Assembly: GCA_022036555.1 (NCBI GenBank)
Contig: CM039126.1
Location: 7,980,079-8,044,078 of the forward strand
Direction: 5' to 3'
Length of the DNA: 64,000 bases
Source: Microstegium vimineum
Lineage: Eukaryota > Streptophyta > Magnoliopsida > Poales > Poaceae
The notes below the pieces were generated by a model that was not told the DNA's origin, made no database searches, and was given only the letters and a program-made list of their open reading frames with translations. Every line of letters starts with the position of its first letter. The first letter of the stretch is position 1. Below, one piece after another: positions 1 through 10,656 of the stretch. The translations under genes and the position numbers were made by a program.

Positions 1-867
1 CACATAAAAAATGATGCATCATGGGCTCCTAATTTTTTATGGGGGGTGGTAGGAGCCTATGTTGAGCGTTGCAATTACCACCATGTGAGTGTTGCAATTC
101 GATTCATTTTTTGTTTTCAAACACATTGAAAGACATTGGCAGGTGAGGGGGTGGGGGGTGCACCAACCACACCTTTTGTTTATCAAGCGATTTTTTTCAA
201 TTAATATCATGTAATCACAAGTAACAAAAGAGGGGGGAGGTGGAGATGTTTTTTACCGGGCACAACATCTGGTTGGCTTCAGGAGTTATCATGTCCCCTG
301 CAGCCAACGTCTCTGGCGGCGTGAGCGTCGTCCTATGGTGGAGGGGATCACTATAACTGTGTGCAGCAATGGGTGTATAAGCTTGTATCGCAGTCGTAGT
401 TGTCATTGGAACCCTGGGCATCGCCATTGGCGCAGTCTCTATGTGATGAGCTTCAATTGCAGGAGCTGGAGCTGGTTCCGCGGACAGGGTCGTCTGGGGA
501 GCTTGAGTGGCAACATTGGCGCTAGATGTCTCTGATGATCTCGAATCAGAGCAGCGATCTTCTCCCTTATAGCTGGGAGATCACCCACAGCCCCTGCGGG
601 TGGCGGGAGGCGGGAGGTTGGAGGTGGGGGCTGCCCTATCTGGATGAGATTTGAGGCGGGTGGCGGGAGGCGGGAGGTGGGGGCTGACCCGGCGGCGAAC
701 AAACGAACCGATCTTCTCCGGCATCCGATGGGATCACTCGGGTTTGTGATCCAGCATCGACTACCGACGGCGGCGACGGCCCCATCCGTCGAGTTTTGGC
801 AGGGGAGGCAGTGGGCGGGGGCGGGGCCGGGGGCGGCGGCGGTGGCGCCGTTACTAGCGAGAAGAAG
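1..867. other. Unassigned left flank of the gypsy element
   Basis: No gene or repeat family is recognised here. On the minus strand a frame stays open from about 580 down to 215. It encodes a Ser/Thr/Pro/Ala-rich, low-complexity peptide with no motif I can name. The 597-680 part holds a GC-rich direct repeat (annotated separately). The right end, up to 867, is the insertion flank of the LTR that starts at 868. It could be a gene 5' end or another decayed repeat, and I cannot decide between them. Confidence 0.3.
597..690. repeat. 60-bp-period GC-rich direct repeat
   Basis: A G-rich 23-bp block at 597-619 (gcgggtggcgggaggcggga and on) recurs exactly at 657-679. The following sequence is similar but 6 bp shorter in the second copy. 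The sequence suggests a simple tandem duplication, and no function is evident. Confidence 0.6.
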
Positions 868-3800
868 TGTAACATCCCTAAAAATTAGACACTTTAAAAA
901 TCTCAACCTCAAATTTTTTCTTTAAACTTTACTACTGCTTGGTGAATGTTATGCATGACTTAGAATTCCATACATTGTCAGTAGCTAACCCTAGACTTCT
1001 TACTCACTTTGGACTAACTTTATTACCATGGCAATGTTTAAATCCTTGCTTGATTTGGATCTTGTGTTTTTCTTAAATGTATGTTTACTTTTAAAAGTGA
1101 ATAAAACAACACTTGGAGAAAAATATATATGTATATACATATACCTGTATATGTATATACATACATGAACAAGCATATATACGAACATATATAGTATATA
1201 CACGCAAATATACATGCGTGCACCTAAACAAATACAACATATACAAGTATATATATACTAACTAAAATACAAAACAGAAAAGAGTAAACAAAAAGGAAAT
1301 AAACGAATAAGAAGAGGAAGGCAACCAGGACAACCGGCCTCAAGGCCATCAGAACATCCCGCCGTGGCCCAAGAACGCACGGCAGGCCCACACCCGCATG
1401 CGCTCGGCCGGCCTCACCGCTCGCTCACGCGCGCAGCACGCTCCGCGCCGCTTTGCCCAACTGATAGGTGGGACCGCCCAACTCTATCCCTCTTCAACCT
1501 CCCGCCGCTCCGTTCCGTCACGTGACGTCGCCAACAGAGCACAGCTAGCGCCCGACAGCGCTCAACCGACCCCTGACACCCTCTGACAACCACGCGAATG
1601 GCGTGACCCTTGTCCCCCGCATGTCCCCCCTCGACTTGACGGACAAGAAGCCCTTCCCCAAGCCTCTTGGAGCCTTTGGATCGGCCACCAGAGCCCTCTC
1701 GCCCTCGGATCGAGTGCACGCCATCGCCATGGCGCTGCGCTATAAGAACCCCCACCCGTGAGCCTCTAGGGTTCCCTAGCCCAGCCACCACTTGCGACAA
1801 CAACTATGGGCACACGAGCTCCACCAGAGAGAGAGACGAGGGAGGGAAGCAGAGAAGAAACCGAAGGGCAGCGGAAGAAGAAGGAAGCCGCTGTACCGCA
1901 GAGCACCGAGGCGTTCCGGCGTGTTGGGGCGACGTCAAACCTGCACGGCATGGCTACCGGAGCTACACGGCCTCGAATCGACACTGCACCAGTAGCCTTC
2001 CTACCCCAAGCGCAAGGTACACACTCAGAGCTCCGCCCTTCTCTGCTCACAGACCTCGCCGGAGTTGCGTCTGTGTTCCCAACCTGGGAGTGCAGCGATG
2101 CTTCGCTGGCCTAGCCCTTGGACAGATGAGCACACACACGCACCTGAATGGTTCCGTCCAAGCCCTAGTGTGGCCCCTTGACCCTGGAGCGCGGACGCCC
2201 GTCCGCAGCAGCCATGGTGAATGACGTCGTCGCGTTCTCGTGGCGAGACGCGTTCCCAGCAGACCAGACCTCCTCAGGCCAAAATGGTTAGCCTCCGAGC
2301 TTCGCTGAGACCTCACCAAAGCCATCGACCACTTGAAAGACCTCCACGGGCCCCCGAATCCTCTGGCCGTGCGGCACGGTGGTGTCTGCAAGCTTCGCGG
2401 ACCCGCCGACGAGGCCAGAGCGTCGTAGCAGCCCCTGTACTCGACCGATCAGCGCTACGTGCGCACCCTGATGCCCCGACGCCCAGGCATATGTAAACCA
2501 GAAAGGGCGAGGGAGATGGTGCACCTGGTGCACCATGGACCAAGTCATGGGTCCAGTGGACCGGTGCTGCCGGCGCACCGTGAACCGGCCAGCGTGAACC
2601 GAGCCCATTACCAGCTCAGTGGCGGCCCGCACAGGACACATGGTGCACTGTGGTAATGAAATGTGTAAGGCCAGCCCGGCCCTACCCAGGCCCTGCGCGA
2701 CCCATATCTGGCCCAAAAAGCCCGTGGCTGTTGACTTTGTCAACTGTGACCTCATGCTGACGTTAGCATGACATCGTCCAGCCAACCAGAGCATGACAAG
2801 TGTCCCAGTGAGATTTAAACCCTATTTTGCCAATTTCAGAAATGAATTTAAACTTCGGAAATTCATAGAAAATTCATACGAAGTCCAAAAATTGCAAACA
2901 ACCTATCAAAATTCTCGGAAAAAATGATATCTATACAATGGAATTATGATTGTGTGCATTTGAATCTTCTCATTTTTCCGATGGTTCTTTGTGTGATCTA
3001 TACACATCGCTAACGCGACTATTTTGCATATTATTTCAGAGAACAAGGAGGATCTGACTGAGGAGGGAGGTTACGAGTACGACGAGGAGCTCGGTGACGA
3101 CAACGAAGGTGTCACACCCCACCCCCTCGTAGAACCTATTACGCATGCTCACATGTTACATTTCTAATAATGAATGATTAAGCAATGCATAGGTTGCATG
3201 GTAGTTTATTTGCTCAAGCCTTTACCTTGACGGAACCTTTACCCTGCTACCCCGCAATAAGATGGACGCACACTTGCTTGCTCTATATATAAGATTATTA
3301 CTACTACTACTCTCACATATTGATGAGATGATGATGATGATGAGGCACGTGGTGCCAGAAAGAGGGGAGAGTGTTGTGTGTGTCTTGGGTGCATGTGGTG
3401 AGGGTTTTGTCGGCCAAGTGAGAATGACGACGAGCCTTGGGCAAGTCTTGTCGGGAGAGCTACCTGAGAATTCCTAGTTGTGTACATGTGGCGGGTATTG
3501 GACCGGAAAGGAGGTTTCGAGGGTGACCTCGGAACAGTGATATGTTGTGACGGCATGGGGATTGACGAAGATGTCTTGCTTGGCCAATTAGGAACTTCCT
3601 GGCTTCTCGAATCATGGAAACCTTACATGCCACTTGCTTTGAAATGGGTAGAAGACGGCTGGACTACTTGGTAGGGCGGTGCCACTACTACTTGGAAGTA
3701 AGCGGATTAGTGTAGAGAGGTACGGGAGTGCGTCCCACACCCTCTCGAGACAGCTGGTAACCCCCGGGGCCCGGTTACTAGGCCTCACAGTCTCAGCGCC

Positions 3801-4649
3801 CCCGTGCGGTACGTGGAGTTGGCTCAGGGCTGAGCGATAGGGTGGCATCGACCTAGGCTAGCAAGCAGCCGACGTCTGGCCTAGACGACTCCGGATGTCA
3901 ATGATGGCAGAACCCGTGGTATTGTAAAACATACTGCAGAGTGTTGTACGGTTTTATCGATCGATACATAGTCGACTCGTCGGCTATGGACCTGTTTTGC
4001 CGATAGAGAGTGGTGTCTTCTCTTCTCCATCTGGTTGATATATGATCCGACAGTGTGCTCTGAAAGGGTAGTGTGCCGCTGAGACAGGCTCGAGCGGGAG
4101 TTGGGCCTATCGAATGAGTGTGAGGTGTGGTGAGATGTGTGTGATGGGTTTGGGGCGGAATGGATGGATGAAATATGAATTTGGACAACTAAACAATGAC
4201 TTATACTACTAAAGTAATTAATGAATCTTGCATAGGAAGCCAACAGCCAAAGATAGGTCTTTTTGATATACCCTGTTGCATCCAACTCCACAAATATGTC
4301 ATTGGTGGGAATGTGGCACCAGTACAATCCGTACTGATAGACATTAAACAGGTGTTGAACAGGACGTTGAATACGATGAAGATGAGGAATAGGTGTCTCG
4401 TTGCTAACCTCAGGCTTGGAGAGGATCCCGGCGCTTCGTCCGCGTTGCTACTTTGATTGATTCCAGTGTGATTTTCCGCCAGTGTGGCAATGTAATAATT
4501 AATGTAAACCCTTCTATTGCCCTCTTGTACTCGAAGTTTGGTAATGATTATCGACTGAAATTTGGGTAATATTGTGGATTGTTCACACAATCTATTTTAT
4601 TACACTGCGAATCTGTGGATTTCCCTTCGCGGAAATCGAGGTCGTTTCA
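868..4649 (+). repeat. 5' LTR of the gag-only gypsy element (about 3.78 kb)
   Basis: It begins tgtaacatccctaaaaatta and ends tttca, two bases before the primer-binding site. The first 759 bp are repeated as the 3' LTR at 6694-7452, which proves the start. The end is inferred from the TG...CA rule and primer-binding site spacing. At about 3037-3162 there is a splice-acceptor-like ttatttcag followed by an open frame rich in Glu and Asp (see findings). Confidence 0.8.
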
Positions 4650-4651
4650 GT

Positions 4652-4664
4652 TGGTATCAGAGCC
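4652..4664 (+). promoter_or_regulatory. Primer-binding site (initiator tRNA-Met type)
   Basis: The sequence tggtatcagagcc lies 2 bp downstream of the LTR end. This is the standard plant LTR-retrotransposon primer-binding site, complementary to the 3' end of initiator tRNA-Met. It would prime minus-strand synthesis. Confidence 0.9.
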
Positions 4665-4751
4665 ATGCTTGACCCTAGGACAAGACCGTAGAACTTGGAC
4701 CCACAAACACGAACCTGATACACAAAAAGTTCTAAAAATTTTGAAAACAGA

Positions 4752-4843
4752 CTCTCTTCGGTTATAGTACCGACCTTGCATCCCTTTTATGCAACGGCTC
4801 TCTTCGGTTATAGTACCGACCTTGCATCCCTTTTATGCAACGG
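4752..4843 (+). repeat. Two exact 46-bp tandem copies in the element leader
   Basis: 4752-4797 and 4798-4843 are the same 46 bp (starting ctctcttcggttatagtacc). They lie in the untranslated leader between primer-binding site and gag. The perfect identity suggests a recent duplication. Confidence 0.85.
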
Positions 4844-5358
4844 CTTATATTCTATTGGACTTGCTGACACATTTTGTTTTCAAAACCTTGTAAATGGCCA
4901 ACCTTGATGTGCCACCACTTGAATCTCTATCCCGTTGACACGACCAAGTGCTCGTCGACAGACGACTTCACCAGATTGCACATGACGAACGACAAGATGA
5001 TAGCCACAGACACTCATATCTCTTCTGCTGTACTCGACACCCTTCAGAAAGCCACCTCTAGGATGATGACCTGTTAGCACCACCTTCATGAGATATGTTA
5101 CCTACAATTAGTACGTTTTCCCGCACGTCATCTGTGCGTAGCTGCCAGAGCATGCTATGTAATCAAACCCATGTAATGAGTGATTGGATCTTAATGCCTC
5201 TTATGGATCTTGTGCCTCTTTGTTTTGAGTGTAGGATAGTTTAAAAATGTTTTAAATGATTAAATCAACTTAAATAACTAAGTTGATCAAATAAAAATTA
5301 AATCGACATCACCATCCTACATGTATATGCAACTCACTAACCTCACTGGTTACTACAG

Positions 5359-6714
5359 ATGTCGACTCGCCGATCTGCACGCTTGAACCGCTCCTCATCC
5401 CCCTCGCCCGCCGGGCGTGGACGTGGGCGAGGCTGTGCTCGTAGAGGACGCAACCTGCCTCGCGGGAACCTAGAGGAAGAACTGCGTCGTGCTATCACGC
5501 CTCACGTGCTGGATAATGTTCTCAACCCTCCACCTGCTGGAGCACCACTGAACCCTCCACCTGTGGTACATGAAGCACCACCACCACCACCTCCTCCGCC
5601 AAGCTTGGCTGAGGTGATGGCTCTGTAGACCCAGCTACTCACCGCTCTGGCGGAAGGAATGAATCGCCGCCATGAGCCACGCCCTAACGACTTCCAGAGA
5701 AAGCTCGAGGGTTTTTTGAAGCTAAGACCGCCTACCTTCAACGGCACGGATAGTGATCCGATTGCCACTGATGATTGGCTTCGTGAGATTAAAAAGAAGC
5801 TTGAATTGACCACCTGCACTGATGAGAAGTGCGTGGGAGTTGCTGCTCACCAACTCACTGGTGCAGCATGTGCTTGGTGGGATAGCTACAACGATGTCCA
5901 CGACCACCCCGCAGACATCTCCTAGGATGAGTTCTCCGAAGCTTTCTGTGAATACCACGTACCAGAGGGTGTTATGGAGGCCAAGGACGATGAATTCCGC
6001 AACATCACCCAGGGTGCAGATGGAATCCACGAGTACACTACTCGTTTCACTCGTCTCATGCGCTATGCTCCACCTGCATGTGTCGCTTCAGAGAAGGAGA
6101 AGATGTATTACTATCGCAAAGGTCTGAACACCAGGATCAAGCTATCCCTGTCTGGTAACAATAGCTACACTCTAAGGGAGTTGATCGACATGTGCCTGGA
6201 GATTGAGAAGGATCGCGAGGAAGCACGTATGGAAGATGAAACTATGAACAGAGGCAGGAAGCGTAGCTTCGAAGGCGCTTCACGTGGGCCTATTCCTCCC
6301 AGGTCGCAGAACCGCTCACGCTATAACACTGAGGCAACACCGAACCCCAACCACGGCGGAGGCTATGATATCTTCGACAACAACCGCTCTGCACCGGGTT
6401 GCTACACCGCGAACCGGCCTCAGCAGGACCGCTCTACGCCCGCTCGTCCTACCCCGAACACCAACTCGAGAGCCACTGCGCCAACCCCTACCAGCGGTAT
6501 GCGTTTTGCTTGCTTTGGGTGTGGACAGGCGGGTCACAAGATCGCGGAGTGCCCCCAGAAGATCAACGCCGCAGCAAACGCGAGTACGCCGTTCAAGGGA
6601 TCCGCAACTCGCGGGCTTCTCAACCATCTGGCCTCTTCGAAGGGTACGTCACTTCTTAATCTCGGGGTCGAGATTCTGATAAGGGGGAGAGATTGTAACA
6701 TCCCTAAAAATTAG
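5359..6714 (+). pseudogene. gag: gag of the gypsy element, interrupted by two TAG codons
   Basis: Gag forms the capsid that packages element RNA. One frame runs from ATG 5359 to the stop at 6712-6714, which lies 21 bp inside the 3' LTR. The N terminus is Arg/Ser-rich (MSTRRSARLNRSS), followed by a Pro-rich stretch. A retrotransposon-gag domain with a LREFDD-like segment spans about 5700-6250. A CCHC zinc knuckle (CFGCGQAGHKIAECP) lies near 6510-6555. TAG codons interrupt the frame at 5626-5628 and 5923-5925. The residues around them fit an original CAG and TGG (inference). After about 6640 the frame passes directly to the polypurine tract, the presumed scar of a deleted pol. The copy cannot make full-length Gag without readthrough. 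Confidence 0.85.
6681..6693 (+). promoter_or_regulatory. Polypurine tract of the gypsy element
   Basis: aagggggagagat lies immediately upstream of the 3' LTR start tgtaaca. This is the expected plus-strand primer. Its presence next to gag shows that the priming signals for replication were kept although pol was lost. Confidence 0.85.
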
Positions 6715-7452
6715 ACACTTTAAAAATCTCAACCTCAAAATTTTTCTTTAAACTTTACTACTGCTTGGTGAATGTTATGCATGACTTAGAATTCCATACA
6801 TTGTCAGTAGCTAACCCTAGACTTCTTACTCACTTTGGACTAACTTTATTACCATGGCAATGTTTAAATCCTTGCTTGATTTGGATCTTGTGTTTTTCTT
6901 AAATGTATGTTTACTTTTAAAAGTGAATAAAACAACACTTGGAGAAAAATATAATGTATATACATACATGAACAAGCATATATACGAACATATACAGTAT
7001 ATACACGCAAATATACATGCGTGCACCTAAACAAATACAGCATATACAAGTATATATACTAACTAAAATACAAAACAGAAAAGAGTAAACAAAAAGGAAA
7101 TACAAGAATAAGAAGAGGAAGGCAACCAGGCCAACCGGCCTGAAGGCCATCAGAACACCCCGCCGTGGCCCAAGAACGCACCGCAGGCTCACACCCGCAC
7201 GTGCTCGGCCGGCCTCACCGCTCGCTCACACGCGCAGCACGCTCCGCGCCGCTTTGCCCAACTGACAGGTGGGACCGCCCAACTCTATCCCTCTTCAACC
7301 TCCCGCTGCTCCGTTCTGTCGCGTGACGTCGCCAACAGAGCACAGCTGGCGCCCGACAGCGCTCAACCGACCCTGACACCCTCTGACAACCACGCGAATG
7401 GTGTGACCCTTGTCCCCCGCATGTCCCCCCTCGACTTGACGAACAAGAAGCC
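6694..7452 (+). repeat. Truncated 3' LTR of the gypsy element
   Basis: It matches 868-1650 closely until the shared gacaagaagcc, after which the sequences diverge completely. Roughly 3 kb of LTR is therefore missing. The junction near 7452 is followed by a GC-rich stretch not found in the 5' LTR. This looks like a deletion or rearrangement rather than a normal element end. Confidence 0.85.
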
Positions 7453-7549
7453 GCTCGGCGAGGGCGGGACGCGGGGGCGAGCGCGAGTCCAGCCGGGGAG
7501 GGTCTGTGCATTTGCTGTAGCAAATGCACCTGAGTGCATTTTAGCCTCG

Positions 7550-7602
<53 letters not shown>

Positions 7603-8095
7603 GCGCCAAGTTTCATTTAACAATGAGAGGATTGTGTGGCTTCTGGTTCCTGGGACCTCTAAAGGCCTCTAGTTAATTACATGTGAAGCTTTGGGCTGCA
7701 TAACATCTTCGATTAAGCTATGCCAATGGTTATCATTGTCATCTCAAATTAAATAAGAGTTGTCTCCATGTATGCATAAGAATAAATAAATGAAAATAGT
7801 GAATTGCTAGAGCCATAAATGAAAATGGTGAAGTGCTAGAGCCTGGTCGGCCTCTAGGAAGCCTCGTCGTGCGAATTCCATAATGAAATCAAGGGTGTTC
7901 GGTCTCGTTGGCCGTGAACAAATAATTCCGACCTCGTCAGTCGTGGAAAGAAAAAGTCCCAACCTCGTCGGTGGGGAAGACACCGGCCTTTGACGGTGCA
8001 GAAATGGTGGTGATAATTCTGAGACTTGTGCTTATGCAATACTTAGGAGATTTCTTCTTTTATATAAATTTCTAAGATCATTGGCATGATACTTA
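7453..8095. other. Unassigned spacer with palindrome and AT microsatellite
   Basis: No gene is seen. It contains a 9-bp inverted repeat around a 4-bp loop (7507-7528, tgcatttgc/gcaaatgca), then an (AT)n tract (7553-7602). AT-poor, then AT-rich sequence of unknown origin follows. Confidence 0.5.
7553..7602. repeat. (TA)n microsatellite
   Basis: About 50 bp of alternating T and A with one phase slip in the middle. It is a simple sequence likely to vary in length between individuals. Confidence 0.95.
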
Positions 8096-8319
8096 GAGCA
8101 TCTCCAAAAGACTATATTCTTGCTAAGTACTAGGAATAGAGATTTGTGGTTAAAAAACATACTCCAACAGCTTCTATTCCGGATTTTTCGCTAGCTAAAT
8201 ATAGAAGATGAGAATGACTCTCTAGACTGCGTATGAGATATAGAAAACTATTTTTACTCAAATGACTATCTAATTAATGATTTAGAGAGTATATTTTACA
8301 AAGACTCTTGAAGATGCTC
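8096..8319. mobile_element. Tourist-like MITE (PIF/Harbinger type)
   Basis: Terminal inverted repeats gagcatctcc...gaagatgctc are flanked by TTA target duplications at 8093-8095 and 8320-8322. The 224-bp length, AT-rich interior and lack of coding capacity fit a Tourist-like MITE mobilised by a PIF/Harbinger transposase. Confidence 0.8.
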
Positions 8320-8322
8320 TTA

Positions 8323-8629
8323 ATCAGCTGCCAATTCATATATACTCACAAACTCGAGCGCTTTGTCATGACTTAGAATTATTTGTGAGTATTGTACCCA
8401 AATGAGGATTCGGGTCTGTTGAGGCCCATATCATGCATGGATCGAGAGATTAATATTAGACCATCAATTAGCTGAGCAATATTATCGGGCTAGCTGGTAA
8501 CTTGTGCTATTTGCTTTGCACCTACATGATTATGTAGCTTTTTATTTGCTTTTTCGTACGTACAGATGCAACGTATAGGCTTGCTTGCACTGTAGCCCTT
8601 TCTTTATTTGCTTTCTCATCGGACAAGAT
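8323..8629. other. Spacer without recognisable genes
   Basis: Nothing identifiable is seen between the MITE and the GC-rich start of the retroposon interrupted by copia A. Confidence 0.4.
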
Positions 8630-8713
8630 TGGCCGTCGCGTCGGGGCACCTGCCGCCGCCTCCCCGGAGCCGCCCTCCGCGCATCCTCTTCGGCCACCGT
8701 CGCCGCCTCCCTG

Positions 8714-9482
8714 TGTTGATATATTATGGGCTAGGCCTTTATAATATATTTAATAATTAATAAACTCTTTGTTTTGTATTAAATAATATTCATTTGGCTT
8801 TGGTAACTCCATTTCCATTAAGTGATTGACTTTGGTAACTCCATTTCCATTAAGTGATTGGCTTTGGTAACTCCATTTCCATTAAATGATTGGCTTTGGT
8901 AACTCCATTTCCATTAAGTGATTGGCTAGGATATGTGTATATATTCCAATATCCTCGTATGCCGAAGTGGTTAACTTGCCAAGAACATAGACAACCATAG
9001 TTCTAGCTGCATCCAACCTTCCCCGTCCCATGGCTTGCGCGCACAAGCCCCTAGGAGAGTAGGAGCCTCCGGAAGGCACGTCGGCAACGAGTTCACCTGC
9101 TCGGGTGGAGACCGACGATCACGTTTTTGGGGAGTGCCACTTCACGGCACGACTACTCGCTGCACATCTTCTTCCCGGTGTCGTTCCTCTTCTTGGTCTT
9201 TTTCCCGGTGTCCCTTGGCGGTAGCGGAGATCGGCACTACAACCTCTCTGCACGGCATCGAGCGAGACGACTACATCAACAAACGCTATGTCGACTAACG
9301 TGACCGGCATGGATGCCGCTAGGTATGAAATCATTCGATTTCTCACTGTTTTCTTGCTTACAAATGTCATCTACGTATATGCTCATGATGGATCACACGT
9401 GCACACTTTTGATGTCATGAACATGATGTTTTTCGTATTTTTCTGGATTAAATTACTCGTTAAATTGCCTAAATATCTTACA
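8714..9482 (+). repeat. 5' LTR of copia A (769 bp)
   Basis: The boundaries are fixed by comparison with 15155-16019 and by the target duplication. It holds four copies of a 32-bp repeat (8796-8923), while the 3' LTR holds seven. Confidence 0.93.
8796..8923 (+). repeat. 4 x 32-bp tandem repeat in the 5' LTR
   Basis: The units begin ggctttggtaactccatttc, with minor differences (gactttgg in unit 2, an A in unit 3). They lie in the U3 part of the LTR, where promoter elements usually sit. Confidence 0.92.
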
Positions 9483-9527
9483 ATCCAAAAACGTGACAGT
9501 CTTTTTTCGAGTACTGGTTTTGCGAGC

Positions 9528-10376
9528 ATGCTGAAACCCAATGTTTTTTAGGGCGCACACTATAAGAGCTGGCGCCAGAGGTGCATTCTGTGGATGACCT
9601 CCATGCACTGCTTTCATGTGGTCGAACCTAGGTCGGCTGGACCACATACCTTTGATGAGGATCGTGCGTGGAATGATGCTGATACTAGGTTCAAAGCAGG
9701 ACTGTTGGGCGTGCTTGGAGACACCATAATTGATGCATATGTGCCATTGTAGACTGGTAAAGAGATGTGGGATGCACTTGAGGCCCGCTGTGGAGCATCT
9801 GATGTTGGCTCTGAGTTGTATGTCATGGAGCAGTTCCATGACTACCGGATGGTCGAGGACCGTCCGGTGGTGGAGCAGGCTCATGAGATACAAGCACTAG
9901 TAAAGGAGCTCGAGCTGTTTGGTTGTGCCCTTCCTGACAAGTTTGTGGCAGGTTGCATCATTGCAAAGCTGCCACAATCTTGGACTAATTTTATTACTTC
10001 TCTGAAGCACAAGAGACAGGAGTTTGACGTTGCTCAACTCATTGGTACTCTTGATGTTGAGGACAAGGCGAGAGCAAAAGATGTCAAAGGGAAGAAGGTT
10101 GGAGAAGAGATTTCTAGTGCACACATGGTGCAGAAGAATCACTCCAAATTCCACAAGAGGAAAAACCAGCAAGATGTGAAGTCAAAGAACACAACTTCTT
10201 TCAAGAAGAAGAAGAAAGACAACAAGGAAAAGGGCAATTGTTTCACTTGTGGCAAGCCTGGACACTTTGCGAGAGATTGCCCAGATGCGAAGTGGAAGCC
10301 AAATCAGAAGAAATCTGTCAACATGGTTGAGGCTGATGGAGGAACATCGGGGTCGGGCGGGCTTCCTCCTTGTTGA
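9528..10376 (+). pseudogene. gag: gag of copia A
   Basis: This is a copia-type (UBN2-like) Gag. ATG 9528 starts the frame, which has TAG at 9549-9551 and again at 9750-9752. It then stays open through residues typical of copia gag (ELYVMEQFHDYRMVEDRPVV) to a Lys-rich linker. A CCHC zinc knuckle (CFTCGKPGHFARDC) lies near 10239-10281. The frame ends at 10376, just where the protease active site should follow. The next recognisable pol residues start at about 10370 in another frame. The Asp-Thr/Ser-Gly protease triad is absent, so a deletion is inferred. Confidence 0.85.
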
Positions 10377-10656
10377 TGGGGAACGGGGCGCGTGCGGCTG
10401 TACGTGGTGTTGGTTCGGTCGATCTGAAGCTTACTTCGGGAAAGACCGTGCAGCTAAAGAACATGCAGCATGTCCCCTCAATAAGGAAGAATTTTATTAG
10501 TGGATCTTTGCTTTGTCGTGATGGTTACAAACTTGTCTTCGAGTCGAATAAATGTGTGTTGTCTAAATTTGGTACTTTCATTGGTAAAGGCTATGAGAGA
10601 GGATGCTTGTTCCGCTTGTCTTTAACTGATGGTGATGTTAAGTCTGTGAACCATGT

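Larger units (their letters stand above)
868..7452 (+). mobile_element. Non-autonomous Ty3-gypsy element with gag only (TR-GAG-like)
   Basis: The order is 5' LTR (868-4649), tRNA-Met-type primer-binding site (4652), gag (5359-6714), polypurine tract (6681-6693) and 3' LTR (from 6694). There are no protease, reverse transcriptase, RNase H, integrase or chromodomain sequences. The frame goes from the gag zinc knuckle straight to the polypurine tract. The very long LTR opening tgtaacatccc and the Arg/Ser-rich Gag N terminus point to the Tekay/Del chromovirus lineage (inference). This layout matches the published TR-GAG class, which depends on enzymes supplied in trans. The 3' LTR is truncated after about 759 bp, so the right end and its target duplication are lost. 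The LTRs differ by scattered substitutions and one AT-rich indel of about 25 bp near 1125-1150. Confidence 0.85.

Noticed and set aside
439..912. 157-codon minus-strand Pro/Arg-rich frame
   Set aside because: It spans the LTR boundary at 868 and a GC-rich repeat, with no domain.
1667..2794. Several 90-185 codon frames on both strands in the 5' LTR
   Set aside because: They are GC-rich chance frames inside a proven LTR with no gag/pol or host motif.
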